The position numbers and the translations under genes were made by a program. A stretch of DNA of 64,000 bases. Source: Helicobacter pullorum NCTC 12824 (GTDB taxonomy: Bacteria > Campylobacterota > Campylobacteria > Campylobacterales > Helicobacteraceae). The stretch covers positions 62,001-126,000 of the forward strand of contig NZ_JAERIT010000004.1 of assembly GCF_017979475.1 (NCBI RefSeq). The letters run 5' to 3'. This document shows, piece by piece, positions 8,891 to 18,099 of this stretch. The notes beneath the pieces are model-generated. The model did not search any database. It was not told the origin of the DNA and saw only the letters and a program-made list of their open reading frames with translations. Position 1 is the stretch's first letter. Each line of letters starts with the position of its first letter.

Positions 8891-9493
8891 CTAAAAGTCC
8901 TCTATATAGGCATCAATTCCTTGAATTTTTTGTAGATTTTTTTGGGCTAAGATGATTTTGTTTTGTGGGATTAGGGGAATAAGATTTGAATTGTTTTGGA
9001 GATTTAAGATATCAGCTTTTGCAAAAATGGCTTTGCTTAAGTCTTCTTTGGAATTGATAGTGAAGATTCTTTCTAATCCGATTTTGATAGCAAAATCACT
9101 CAATTCTTTGAGGTTTTTTTGAGATAAAATTGATGGAGTTAGAATAATGCAATCTGCCCCAAAAACTAAAGATTCTAGGATTTGATAAGTATCGATGATG
9201 GGATAATTAAAAATAAGAGGCACATTGACATAGCGTCTAACAAATGTAAGGTTTTCAAGAATATCTAACAAAAAGCAAGAGGCTTCCTTTTCTTTATTTT
9301 GTGAGAATTCTAAAAAATCTTTTGTATTTGGGATAGAGTAGATATTTTTGGGGTAATATTGTTTTGTTTTGGTAAGAATTTCTTTAATGGGACGCGGTTG
9401 ATAAGGTGTATAGGCAAGGCTTCTGCCAAGCCATTCTTGGGGGTAATTTTGTTTTTTGAGTTCAATTTGTTTTTTGAGTTGTGTTAAATCCAA
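8891..9493 (-). CDS. Degenerate indole-3-glycerol-phosphate-synthase-like (TrpC-like) protein
   Basis: The 200-residue protein aligns by eye to the middle of TrpC. The segment VPLIFNYPIIDTYQILESLVFGADCIILTPS parallels the TrpC stretch PVLRKDFIIDxYQIxEAxxxGADAILL. The catalytic Lys-Asp pair is replaced (FNYPI for RKDFI). The N-terminal catalytic KxxSPS region and the C-terminal GESL phosphate loop are not visible. At 200 aa it is shorter than true TrpC (about 255 aa). I infer a non-catalytic TIM-barrel relative of unknown role. It sits 9 bp after glyS in the same direction. Confidence 0.6.
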   Translation of the reverse strand: MDLTQLKKQIELKKQNYPQEWLGRSLAYTPYQPRPIKEILTKTKQYYPKNIYSIPNTKDFLEFSQNKEKEASCFLLDILENLTFVRRYVNVPLIFNYPIIDTYQILESLVFGADCIILTPSILSQKNLKELSDFAIKIGLERIFTINSKEDLSKAIFAKADILNLQNNSNLIPLIPQNKIILAQKNLQKIQGIDAYIEDF

Positions 9494-9502
9494 GAGAAGA
9501 CT

Positions 9503-11551
9503 CTAAAAGCTAATTTCTCTAATATCAGCAATATTTAAAAAGGCTTGATAGATTTTTGCAATAAGATTCTTGCGATTATTTCTAAAATCTTCATCAGGGG
9601 CATTTACTAGGACTTTATCAAAGAATCTGCTAAGCAGAGGATTGAGGTCTAAAAGCATTTGTAGCTGCTCTTGATAATTAAGCGTTGGGGATTTTTCTTC
9701 ATAGAGGCAAAATGCTTTGTGAAGCTCTATTTCTTCTGTGGCTAGTAGCTTATTTTGTTTGATAGCTAAGCTAGAAGAGAGATTTACTTCTTTTGTGATA
9801 TTAGCCACTCTTTTGAAGGTTTGCATTAAAAGATTTTTATCTGCATTTTTGAGGACTGAATTTAATGCATCAAGTTTTTGGTAGATTTGCAATATATTTT
9901 TCTCATTGGTTGCCAAAATTGCTCGCAATAAAGAAGGATTGTAATCAAACATAGAATCCATTCTCTCTAAGATAAAATTTTCTAATTGTTGCAAATCAAA
10001 AGGCTTATAAAGAGGGCTTAAAAGTGAGGATATTTTTTGTAAATCAAAAGATAAATCAAAATGCAAAATAATTTTGATAATTCCTATAGCAGCGCGTCTT
10101 AAGGCAAATGGATCTCTAGAACCACTTGGGATTTTGTGGATACTAAAGAGTGCAAAGAGATTATCGAGTTTGTAAGCAAGTGCTACAAATGCACTAATAA
10201 GATTGCTAGGGAGAGGGCTTTCTTCGGAATTTGGTAAATATTGCTCTTTGATAGCAAGGGCTACTTTGCTATCATAGCCTAAAGCATTCGCATAATAATA
10301 TCCCATAATTCCTTGTAATTCGGTGAATTCATAAACCATTTCACTCATTAAGTCAGCTTTTGAAAACATGCTAGCTTGGTCAAGAATCTCCAAAGTTAGC
10401 CCAATATCTTGATTTTCTTTTTCAAGGTTTTTTGTGAAAAGTGGGGCAATTAGCTTGATGATTTGCCTTTCTCTTTGGGTTTTATCCCACATAGAGCCTA
10501 AGCCTTCTACAAAGGTTACATTTTTGAGTTTTTTTGGCATAAATCCATTTTTGAGATCATTGTGATAAAAGAAAAGTGCATCTTCTAATCTAGCACGCAA
10601 AACTTTGATATTGCCTTGGATAATGGCATTAGAATCTTGAGCTAGACTATTTGAAACCACAATAAAACCATTGTAGAGATTCTTGTCTTTGTAGGTTGCA
10701 AAGTAGCGTTGATTAACTTTCATAGAAGTAATAATGCAAGGAGCTGGTAGTTCTAAGAAACGCTCGCTAAATTCACCAAATAGAGCGGTTGGATATTCTG
10801 TAATGCAAACAATTTCTTCTAAAAGATTTTCATCAATTTCTACTTTGATATTTTTTTGGGATTGAATCTCTTGAATTTCTTGTAATATTTTAGTGCGTCT
10901 ATCTTCTTGATTAAGGATAACCATACCCCTTTTTAAGATTTCAAAATAATTATCAATGCTTGTAACTTCTTGTGGTGCAAAGCTAATATTTCTATGAATG
11001 AAAGTTTGGTTTTGGGATACTACTCCATAGAGATTTAGGCTAATTGGTGTGTTATTTAGCAAGCATAAAATCCAAGAGATAGGGCGGATAAAAGATTCTT
11101 TTTGGTCTCCCCAACGCATAGTCTTGCCAAAATTGAGTGATTCTAGAAATTCTTTTGTGATAGTTTGCAATAAGTCTTGTGCAGGTGCTTTTGGGGATTC
11201 TTTTTTGAAATAAAGAATTTCTTTGTTGTCTTTTGTGATTGTGCTTGCTTCTTTTTGAGTGATACCGCATTTTTTGAAGAAGCTTAGGGCAGCTTGAGTT
11301 GGATTGCCATCTTTATAAGCAATGGTGGTTGGCGGACCAAAAAATTCAAGCACTTGAGGGCTTTGTGAAGTTGGAAATTGATTTGCAATGATGACTAAGC
11401 GTCGTGGTGTATAGTAGAAATCAAAATCACACAATAAGCGATGATTTTGCAAAATTTTGCTTAATTTTTGTTTGATGTTTGGAATCTCTGCCAAAAGTGG
11501 GATAGCAGGAAGCTCTTGCGTTCCTATTTCAAGTAAAAAAGAAGTTGTCAT
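9503..11551 (-). CDS. glyS: Glycine--tRNA ligase beta subunit
   Basis: The 682-residue protein begins with the family hallmark SFLLEIGTQELPA. It continues through the tRNA-synthetase beta core (KTMRWGDQKESFIRP, FGEFSERFLELPAPCIITSMKVNQRYF) to SGSRDPFALRRAAIGI and a C-terminal DALR-like anticodon-binding domain with MVLVNAPDEDFR-type ending (VLVNAPDEDFRNNR). It pairs with the alpha subunit GlyQ, not in this window, to form the alpha2beta2 enzyme that charges tRNA-Gly. The length is usual for the family. The TrpC-like gene follows closely. Confidence 0.97.
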   Translation of the reverse strand: MTTSFLLEIGTQELPAIPLLAEIPNIKQKLSKILQNHRLLCDFDFYYTPRRLVIIANQFPTSQSPQVLEFFGPPTTIAYKDGNPTQAALSFFKKCGITQKEASTITKDNKEILYFKKESPKAPAQDLLQTITKEFLESLNFGKTMRWGDQKESFIRPISWILCLLNNTPISLNLYGVVSQNQTFIHRNISFAPQEVTSIDNYFEILKRGMVILNQEDRRTKILQEIQEIQSQKNIKVEIDENLLEEIVCITEYPTALFGEFSERFLELPAPCIITSMKVNQRYFATYKDKNLYNGFIVVSNSLAQDSNAIIQGNIKVLRARLEDALFFYHNDLKNGFMPKKLKNVTFVEGLGSMWDKTQRERQIIKLIAPLFTKNLEKENQDIGLTLEILDQASMFSKADLMSEMVYEFTELQGIMGYYYANALGYDSKVALAIKEQYLPNSEESPLPSNLISAFVALAYKLDNLFALFSIHKIPSGSRDPFALRRAAIGIIKIILHFDLSFDLQKISSLLSPLYKPFDLQQLENFILERMDSMFDYNPSLLRAILATNEKNILQIYQKLDALNSVLKNADKNLLMQTFKRVANITKEVNLSSSLAIKQNKLLATEEIELHKAFCLYEEKSPTLNYQEQLQMLLDLNPLLSRFFDKVLVNAPDEDFRNNRKNLIAKIYQAFLNIADIREISF

Positions 11552-11743
11552 TACAATTGCCTTAACAAATAAAATTTGAGAATTTTAGCAAAACCAATAC
11601 AATAAAAAGCTTTAATTAGATAAATTATTACGATAAAATATAACATAAGGGAATTTTGAAAATTATAATAAAAGGAAATGGAATATTAATTTTTTGATAT
11701 TGTTTTTGTGATTAATGTTTTGTGATGATAAGGAGGTTGTCCA

Positions 11744-12946
11744 ATGCAAAGAAATAAAAAGATACAAGATGAAGAATTGATGGTTGATAATCAAGAAAGG
11801 ATTCAAGGTTTCAATCAGGAATTAGCAAAACAAGTTGAATATGAAATCGCACAAAGAATGTTTAGTGATTATTTTTCTAACTATCTATTTGAGAGTAGTT
11901 TGAATCCCATTGTAATTATTCGCGATGAGGATTTTAAGGTTATTAAAAGCAATTCAGGTGCGTTGGAGATTTTTGGCAAAGAGATTGTGGGATTGGATTT
12001 CATAGAGTTGTTTAGCGATAAAAAGAATAAAGAAAGTATTTTAGAGGGAATCTACAAGGCCAGAGAAAGCAAAAAGCGTCAAAGTTTTAAAATGCAATTG
12101 ATAGGGAAAAACAATCAAAGTTTGTCGGTTATTGTGAGTATTTCGCTTTTTTATTATATGCAAAAAGTGGATTTGTGTTTTACTTTTGTGGATATTTCAG
12201 ATATTGTAAATCTTGAGAAAGAGTTGAATGATAAGCGGGCTATGCTGGCACAAAAGAGCAAAATGGAGGAAATGGGGAAAATGTTGGGAAATATCGCCCA
12301 TCAGTGGAAGCAACCTTTGAATGCTTTGTATCTGCTTTGTCAAAATTTCAAAGAAATGAATAAATTTGATGAAATCAATGCAGAAAATATTGAAAAATAT
12401 ATCAATATAATGTTGGGGCAGATTCAATTTATGTCTAAAACTATTGAGGAATTTAGAGAATTTTATAATCCTTCAAAAGCAAAAGAAGAAGTTTATGTGT
12501 ATCAAGAGATTAAAAATATTTTGGAATTGTTTTATCGACTTGTGGATAAAAGAATCTCTATTGAGCTGTCATCTAAAGATGAAAAAATGCAGATTTTTGC
12601 TAGCAAAAATGAATTTTGGCAAATTATTATTGTGTTGATTGATAATGCTCTTGAGGCTATCAAAGCTAGAATCCAAAAAGGAGAAATCAAAGAGGGAAAT
12701 ATCAAGATTACTTGTCAAAATAAACAAGGAATGTGTATCATAAAGGTAGGGGATAATGGAGGAGGAATTTGTGCAGAAGTCGCCAATAGGATTTTTGAAA
12801 CTTATTTCACAACTAAGGAAAATGGAAATGGAATTGGGCTATCTATGGTCAAAATGATTTTAGAGAAAATGAGAGGCGACATTACTTTTGCAAATCATAA
12901 AGAGGGAGTAGAGTTTGAAGTAAAGATACCATTGCATAGAGGGTAA
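11744..12946 (+). CDS. Soluble PAS-domain sensor histidine kinase
   Basis: This 400-residue protein has no membrane segment. It shows an N-terminal coiled stretch (1-45), one PAS domain (about 50-155, NPIVIIRDEDFKVIKSN), and a HisKA-type H-box NIAHQWKQPLNAL with phospho-acceptor His186. The HATPase domain has IDNALEAI (N box), GDNGGGI (G1) and GNGIGLSM (G2). It probably phosphorylates an unlinked response regulator, since none is adjacent. An AAGGAGG ribosome site precedes the ATG. The heme chemoreceptor gene follows 126 bp downstream on the same strand, so both may sense redox, but that is inference. Confidence 0.9.
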   Translation: MQRNKKIQDEELMVDNQERIQGFNQELAKQVEYEIAQRMFSDYFSNYLFESSLNPIVIIRDEDFKVIKSNSGALEIFGKEIVGLDFIELFSDKKNKESILEGIYKARESKKRQSFKMQLIGKNNQSLSVIVSISLFYYMQKVDLCFTFVDISDIVNLEKELNDKRAMLAQKSKMEEMGKMLGNIAHQWKQPLNALYLLCQNFKEMNKFDEINAENIEKYINIMLGQIQFMSKTIEEFREFYNPSKAKEEVYVYQEIKNILELFYRLVDKRISIELSSKDEKMQIFASKNEFWQIIIVLIDNALEAIKARIQKGEIKEGNIKITCQNKQGMCIIKVGDNGGGICAEVANRIFETYFTTKENGNGIGLSMVKMILEKMRGDITFANHKEGVEFEVKIPLHRG

Positions 12947-13072
12947 ATATAATGGTGGGTAAGTGAGGATTGCAAACTATAAATAATTAAAATATAAATA
13001 AGATGTTTGTAATTTTTGGTAATGTATGATTGATAACTTAAAAATGGAATGTGAAGATGAGGAGAGGGGAAA

Positions 13073-14662
13073 ATGTTTAGGACTATACGCTCAAGAATTA
13101 TTGCCATAATTGTAGTTTTCTTAGCAATGCTTTTGGGGTTGGTGTATTTTAATTTGGAAAAAGGCTTTGATGATATTGCAAAAAGTAGCTCTACTGGGGA
13201 GTTAAATAAGCTTAATGCAATGCTTTTTGAAGGGTTAAAAGTGGCAATGAATACGGGTGATCCTTTGGTAATTGGTGGTTTTATTGAAGGAGCTAAGAAA
13301 GTTCCGGGGATTGTCAATATGGAGGTTTTTCCTTCAAAAGAAGTGATAGAGCTTATGGGGCTTAATAAAACTTTTACCCAAAAAGATGAGATTTTAAAAG
13401 TCTTTGAATCCAAGCAAGAGGATATTCGTGTTTATAATAATGAAAAAGATAGAGGCTATTTGATGGCAAAACCTATCATTGCAGAAGAGAATTGTTTGAT
13501 GTGTCATGCAACTTCTCAATTAGGAGATGTTTTGGGTGTTGCTGAAATGCAAATTTCTAGCCAAAGTTTGATAAAAAATGCTAACACAATCAAAGCAAAA
13601 ATCGTTATTTGGATGGCGGTTGTGGGTGTGATAGCATTAGCGTTGCTTTTGTTGTTGATTAATCGCTGGGTTTTTAATCCTATTTCTCGTTTATCTAATA
13701 TTGCTTATGACTTATCCCAAGGTGATGGAGATTTGACAAAAAGATTGCCAACAAGAAATAGAAATGAAATTTCTAAGGCTAATTCTTATATCAATGATTT
13801 TATTCAAAAGATTGCAAATATGGTGTTAAATGCCAAAGATTTAAGCCATCAAAATATTGTACAAGCAAATCGTTTATTTATCGCTTCTAAAGAGATTAAT
13901 GAAAGGGTTGGAAAATCTGCTGAAGTGATTGAAGAAAGCACAAAATTAGGGAAAAATATCGAATTGTTATTAAATGAATCAATGGAGCTTGTTCAAAAAA
14001 GCACAAAAAATATTCAAGTAACCACTAAGGAGCTTTTGCAAACCAAAGAATTGCTTATTAAAGTAGCAAATGATGTCCAAGAAAATGTGAGTGTTGAGCA
14101 TGAAATAGCCGATAAACTTTCTGTGAGTGCGCAAGAAACAGATAAAATTAAGGGTGTTTTGACGATTATTTCAGAAATTGCAGATCAAACAAGCCTTTTG
14201 GCGTTGAATGCAAATATTGAAGCTGCTAGGGCAGGGGAAGCTGGAAGGGGGTTTGCTGTGGTGGCTGATGAGGTGAGGAAACTTGCAGAGAGGACACAAA
14301 AAAGTTTGGGTGAAATTAATGCAGTCGTCAATATGATGATACAATCAATCAATGATTCTAATAGCGCGATGAATGATAATGTGCAAAATATTACAAAAGT
14401 TTCGGATTCTTCTATGGAGAGCACTAAGATTCTTGAAAATAATGTGAAAATGTTAGAAATCTCTGTGCAGGATTCTTTGGAGATTTTACAAAAAATGAAT
14501 GAGCTTTTCTCGGCGGTTAATGAGATATTAGAACAAGTTGGCAAAGTCGAGAATCTCACACAAGAAAACAGCAAAAGTGTTGATTCTATCAATGAAATTA
14601 CTAATGAAATTTCACAAAAAGCAAATAATTTAAATCAGCAATTAGATTCTTTTAAATGTTAG
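13073..14662 (+). CDS. Methyl-accepting chemotaxis protein with periplasmic c-type heme motif
   Basis: The 529-residue receptor has TM1 (8-27), a periplasmic domain (28-175), TM2 (177-197), a HAMP domain beginning at [10 protein letters not shown], and a cytoplasmic signalling domain with the conserved hairpin tip ([40 protein letters not shown] in two stretches). The periplasmic part carries CLMCH at 141-145, a CxxCH heme c attachment site, followed by GDVLGVAEM. This matches DUF3365/Tll0287-like heme sensor domains. It would signal to CheA/CheW in response to redox, gas ligands or a small molecule. The convergent dusB gene overlaps its 3' end by 4 bp. Confidence 0.92.
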   Translation: MFRTIRSRIIAIIVVFLAMLLGLVYFNLEKGFDDIAKSSSTGELNKLNAMLFEGLKVAMNTGDPLVIGGFIEGAKKVPGIVNMEVFPSKEVIELMGLNKTFTQKDEILKVFESKQEDIRVYNNEKDRGYLMAKPIIAEENCLMCHATSQLGDVLGVAEMQISSQSLIKNANTIKAKIVIWMAVVGVIALALLLLLINRWVFNPISRLSNIAYDLSQGDGDLTKRLPTRNRNEISKANSYINDFIQKIANMVLNAKDLSHQNIVQANRLFIASKEINERVGKSAEVIEESTKLGKNIELLLNESMELVQKSTKNIQVTTKELLQTKELLIKVANDVQENVSVEHEIADKLSVSAQETDKIKGVLTIISEIADQTSLLALNANIEAARAGEAGRGFAVVADEVRKLAERTQKSLGEINAVVNMMIQSINDSNSAMNDNVQNITKVSDSSMESTKILENNVKMLEISVQDSLEILQKMNELFSAVNEILEQVGKVENLTQENSKSVDSINEITNEISQKANNLNQQLDSFKC

Positions 14663-15612
14663 GTTTCAAAACTGCTATGCGTAAAGAAGTTAAAAATCTC
14701 TTCTCGCATAAGTGCAGGATTGGTTATGGCATTGACTTTGTTTCTAAAATCACTCGCCCCTTTTAATCCCTTAGAATAAGCGTGGAGGTTTTTCCTAAAC
14801 ATAATAGCACCATAATCCCCCCTAAAGCTAATAGTTCTATCAAAATGTTCTAACGCAACTTGTTTTCTTAGCTCAATGGATTCTTCTAAATTGTTTTTAA
14901 TTTGAGTAAAAATCCAAGGTTTTTCAATGGCTGCTCTACCTATCATAACACCTTCAGCCCCTGTTAATTCTTGCACTTTTTTGGCAATTTGTGGGGAGGT
15001 AATTTCTCCATTAGCAATTAGAGGGTGTTGGATATTTTGTTTGATAAGTCTAATAGAATCATAATCAATCTTATCCTTTTTGTATCCATCGCTTTTTGTC
15101 CGTCCATGCACAACTACATAATCAATAGGGGAATCATTAAGAGCATTTGCAATTTCTAATGGAATTTTTTTGTCAAAACCTAAACGAACTTTGACGCTTA
15201 AATAAGGGAATATGCTTGTTTCTCTTAAAAGCTGCAGAATCTTTACAAGTTTGTTTAAATCTTTCAATAAAGAACTGCCACTCCCATGGCTAGAGACTTT
15301 TGGGGCAGGGCAGCCGCAGTTTAAATCTAGGATTTGGATTTCATTTTTGAATTCATTGAGGAATTCTACAGCTTTTTGGATGATTCCAAAATCATTTCCT
15401 GCAATTTGGAGTGCGAAAGGATTCTCAAGCGGTGATTTTTCTATCATTTTGATAGTTTTTTTGTTTTTAAAAGCGAGGGCATGAACACTTATCATCTCGC
15501 TAACAGTAATATCAGCACCAAATTTTTTGACAACCTCCCTAAAGGGCAAATCGCTATATCCTGCAAGAGGGGCTAACATTAAGGTGTTTGGTTGGATAAT
15601 ATTTTTTTTCAA
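14659..15612 (-). CDS. dusB: tRNA-dihydrouridine synthase, DusB type
   Basis: The 317-residue flavoprotein has the Dus signatures [14 protein letters not shown] at the N-terminus, [11 protein letters not shown] with the catalytic Cys, [14 protein letters not shown] and [12 protein letters not shown]. It reduces uridines in the tRNA D-loop using FMN and NADPH. It is convergent with the chemoreceptor gene, and the coding ends overlap by 4 bp. The length and motif set fit the DusB/Nifr3 group, which is widespread in Campylobacterota. No operon partner is evident. Confidence 0.94.
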   Translation of the reverse strand: MKKNIIQPNTLMLAPLAGYSDLPFREVVKKFGADITVSEMISVHALAFKNKKTIKMIEKSPLENPFALQIAGNDFGIIQKAVEFLNEFKNEIQILDLNCGCPAPKVSSHGSGSSLLKDLNKLVKILQLLRETSIFPYLSVKVRLGFDKKIPLEIANALNDSPIDYVVVHGRTKSDGYKKDKIDYDSIRLIKQNIQHPLIANGEITSPQIAKKVQELTGAEGVMIGRAAIEKPWIFTQIKNNLEESIELRKQVALEHFDRTISFRGDYGAIMFRKNLHAYSKGLKGASDFRNKVNAITNPALMREEIFNFFTHSSFET

Positions 15613-15782
15613 AAGAACCTCTTATATAGTATTTTTGGAATTCTAGCATATATTTTTTGGGATTTTGGATGGTAATTATTAGCGTATGGAAGTTTAAAGT
15701 GATAAAACTTGTTAGAATCTTGACAAAAAATACACAAAGATACATTAGAATTTTGTTTGCAATTCAATACAAAGGATAAAAA

Positions 15783-16118
15783 ATGAAATTAAGAAAAAGT
15801 CTAATGGGTGTCATAATGGCAGGTTTATTGAGTGTTCCAGCTCTAGCAGATATGGATATTAATGGGCAAATTGTAAGTGTGAATGATGCTAAAAAAACAA
15901 TTACAATAGCAGGACCTAGCGGAAATGTTGAGATTCAAGTGTTTCCTTATACAGAATTAAAAGGCGATGATTGTGGTGTTTTTGGTGCTTGGGATACTCA
16001 TGAGAAATTTACAGCACTTAAAGTTGGAATGTTTGTAAAAATTGATGCGATTCCACAAGCGCAAGGCATATTAGGTGCAAAAGAAATAGAGTGGCAATGT
16101 GGTAGAAAGGCTTACTAA
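15783..16118 (+). CDS. Small exported protein with DUF5666-like beta domain
   Basis: The 111-residue protein has a classic Sec signal peptide (KLRK, a hydrophobic run, cleavage near PALA-D at residues 19-23). A short beta-rich domain follows: INGQIVSVNDAKKTITIAG, then FTALKVGMFVKIDAI. The GxIxxVd...titi...vkvg..V pattern resembles DUF5666/OB-like periplasmic domains. Two cysteines (DDCGVFG and EWQCGRK) could form a disulfide after export. It is monocistronic, with a stem-loop just after the stop (16128-16156). Its function is unknown. Confidence 0.82.
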   Translation: MKLRKSLMGVIMAGLLSVPALADMDINGQIVSVNDAKKTITIAGPSGNVEIQVFPYTELKGDDCGVFGAWDTHEKFTALKVGMFVKIDAIPQAQGILGAKEIEWQCGRKAY

Positions 16119-16427
16119 TCACAATGCAATCACTAAGCCAAATTGACTTAGTGATTTGCAATTACAAAAAGATTTGGAATCTTTTTGCAAGAAAAAATAG
16201 ATTTTGCAATGGAATTTTTGTATTTCAGCAAGGCAAGATGTTGGCAAAGAGTGTGGGAAGATTAAAATTAATCTTTGGATTCTTTTGTGCTGTTTGAGTG
16301 AAGAGAGTGTGTAATTAATGGCGTATTTGGAATCTTGTTGCATACCTACAACGCTAAAATTACATAAAAGGGACTTTGGGATAAATGAAGGGATTTCACA
16401 TTCTCCAAAAACTTTAAAATTCCCCAT
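16119..16427 (-). CDS. Hypothetical protein downstream of ftsH-like gene
   Basis: The 102-residue frame starts 14 bp inside the end of the ftsH-like gene, a layout expected for translational coupling, and is convergent with the exported-protein gene. I do not recognise a family. The composition looks coding, with stretches such as QHKRIQRLILIFPHSLP, and six Cys residues scattered along the chain. H. pylori also has a small unknown gene after its ftsH-like gene (HP0287), which mildly supports this one. Against it, the last dozen codons lie in a strong stem-loop, so it may be a chance frame. Confidence 0.45.
   Translation of the reverse strand: MGNFKVFGECEIPSFIPKSLLCNFSVVGMQQDSKYAINYTLSSLKQHKRIQRLILIFPHSLPTSCLAEIQKFHCKIYFFLQKDSKSFCNCKSLSQFGLVIAL
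16128..16156 (+). terminator. Stem-loop between convergent genes, probable terminator
   Basis: A perfect 10-bp stem (AATCACTAAG / CTTAGTGATT) with a 9-base loop lies ten bases after the stop of the exported-protein gene. The T-tract is weak. The symmetry means it could act in both directions. Confidence 0.6.
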
Positions 16428-18099
16428 GGATTAAACTACCTATTTCATTGTATTCTAATCTCTCATTGATTAAAAGTTGTTTTTGGATTTTTTCTAAATG
16501 GTTGCGATAGTTTTTGAAGAAATTAAATCGTTCGTTTTTGCAAGTTTCTAATATTTTGACAATATCTTCTTCCCTGCCCAATAAAAATTCTCCCATTCCA
16601 TAAGTTTCTACCATTTTGTATGCAAGATTTTTGGCTTCGTTTAAATCGTTTTTGGAATGTGAATAATGCTCTGAATAAAGAAGCTCTAATGCAGCAATTC
16701 CAGAAAGATAAATTTTGATTTGATTTTCTAATTCATTCTTGCTGAGAAATTCTTTGTCTAATTGCTTTAAGCCATCACTCATTAAAGTAATTTTTTCAAA
16801 AGGGACTTCAAACCAATAAGCACTAAATGCTTTTGCGGCTTGATAATAAGCCAAAATCTCTTTTTCTTTTTCGCTAAAGCTTAGTTTTTTTCTAATCCCA
16901 ATCATCACTTTATCACGCACATTTAAAATATCTTCTTTTTGAATGATTTTAGAATCTCGCTTGATTGCACAAAGGGCTGCTTCATTAATCAAAGAAGCAA
17001 TTGCTGCACCACTAAAACCTATACAAAGCCTAGCTACTTCTTCATAATCAAAATCGCACTTTTTGTTTTTTGTATGTACTTTTAAGATTTTGATTCTTTC
17101 TTGCAGGTTTGGCAATTCAACGAAGATTCTTCTATCAAACCTCCCACTTCTAAGAAGGGCTTTATCCATTGATTCAATATTATTTGTGGCACCAATAACG
17201 ATGATTCCATTACTATCTTCAAAGCCGTCCATTTCTGTTAGAAGCTGATTGAGTGTAGTTTCTCTCTCATCATTTCGCATTCCACCTCGTGCTTTCCCCA
17301 CAGCATCAATTTCATCAATAAAAATAATTGCAGGGACATTGAGTTTGGCTTTGGTAAATAAATCATGCACTCTTTTTGCTCCCATACCCGCATAAATTTG
17401 CACAAAACTTGCTCCACTTTGATAAAAAAAGGGAACCTTAGCTTCCCCTGCAAGAGCTTTGGCAATAAGGGTTTTTCCAACACCGGGAGGACCGACTAAA
17501 AGCACTCCTCTAGGGAGTTTGATTCCAAAATCTTGATATTTTTTTGGGAATTTTAGGTAATCAACGATTTCTTTTAATTCTTCTTTGGCTTCATCAATTC
17601 CAGCAACATCATCAAAAGTTAAGTTAGAATGAATGGGTTTTATATTGTGCAGCATAAAAGCTTCATTAGCAATCATTTTGGCTTGTTGTTGGTAATTTGG
17701 TGTTTTTTTGGTTTCTTGTGTGAGGGATTGTTGAAGTTTTGTTCGATTAAAAAGCACTAAAAACAAAAACAATAACATAACAACCAAAAAGATTGCAAAA
17801 ATATTGATTATAAGGTCGGTTATAAATCCACTCTCTTGTTTGATTTCCAAAGGTATTTTTTGGGCGAATTGTTTCAAGTCTATGGCGTCTTTGGCGATTT
17901 TATAGGATTGTCCATTGATGTCAAAATAGAGGTATTCTCCTTTGATTTTTGCATTGTTTGGGAGAGAGTTTTGTGTGATTTTTTCTAAATGAGTAGTGCT
18001 GATGAGTGTGGCAGAATCTTTAAAGATTAAAACGCTAAAAACAATCGCACAAAGCAATAAGGCGAAGATTCCAAAATAAAGGGTTTTAGATTTCTGCAT
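16414..18099 (-). CDS. FtsH-like AAA+ membrane protein with inactivated protease site
   Basis: The protein (561 aa from the ATG at 18099) has two TM segments (about 8-27 and 95-117), Walker A GPPGVGKT (203-210), Walker B FIDEID, the second-region-of-homology segment ATNN...RSGRFDRR, and a pore-loop-like [13 protein letters not shown]. The zinc site HEAGH is replaced by YQAAK (residues 419-423), so the metalloprotease should be dead. The helical C-terminal domain is otherwise kept, including the ND Asp region. It corresponds in context to HP0286. It overlaps mtaB by 14 bp. It may be an unfoldase or a partner of the true FtsH; that role is inference. An in-frame start at 18138 is possible but less likely. 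Confidence 0.88.
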   Translation of the reverse strand: MQKSKTLYFGIFALLLCAIVFSVLIFKDSATLISTTHLEKITQNSLPNNAKIKGEYLYFDINGQSYKIAKDAIDLKQFAQKIPLEIKQESGFITDLIINIFAIFLVVMLLFLFLVLFNRTKLQQSLTQETKKTPNYQQQAKMIANEAFMLHNIKPIHSNLTFDDVAGIDEAKEELKEIVDYLKFPKKYQDFGIKLPRGVLLVGPPGVGKTLIAKALAGEAKVPFFYQSGASFVQIYAGMGAKRVHDLFTKAKLNVPAIIFIDEIDAVGKARGGMRNDERETTLNQLLTEMDGFEDSNGIIVIGATNNIESMDKALLRSGRFDRRIFVELPNLQERIKILKVHTKNKKCDFDYEEVARLCIGFSGAAIASLINEAALCAIKRDSKIIQKEDILNVRDKVMIGIRKKLSFSEKEKEILAYYQAAKAFSAYWFEVPFEKITLMSDGLKQLDKEFLSKNELENQIKIYLSGIAALELLYSEHYSHSKNDLNEAKNLAYKMVETYGMGEFLLGREEDIVKILETCKNERFNFFKNYRNHLEKIQKQLLINERLEYNEIGSLIHGEF

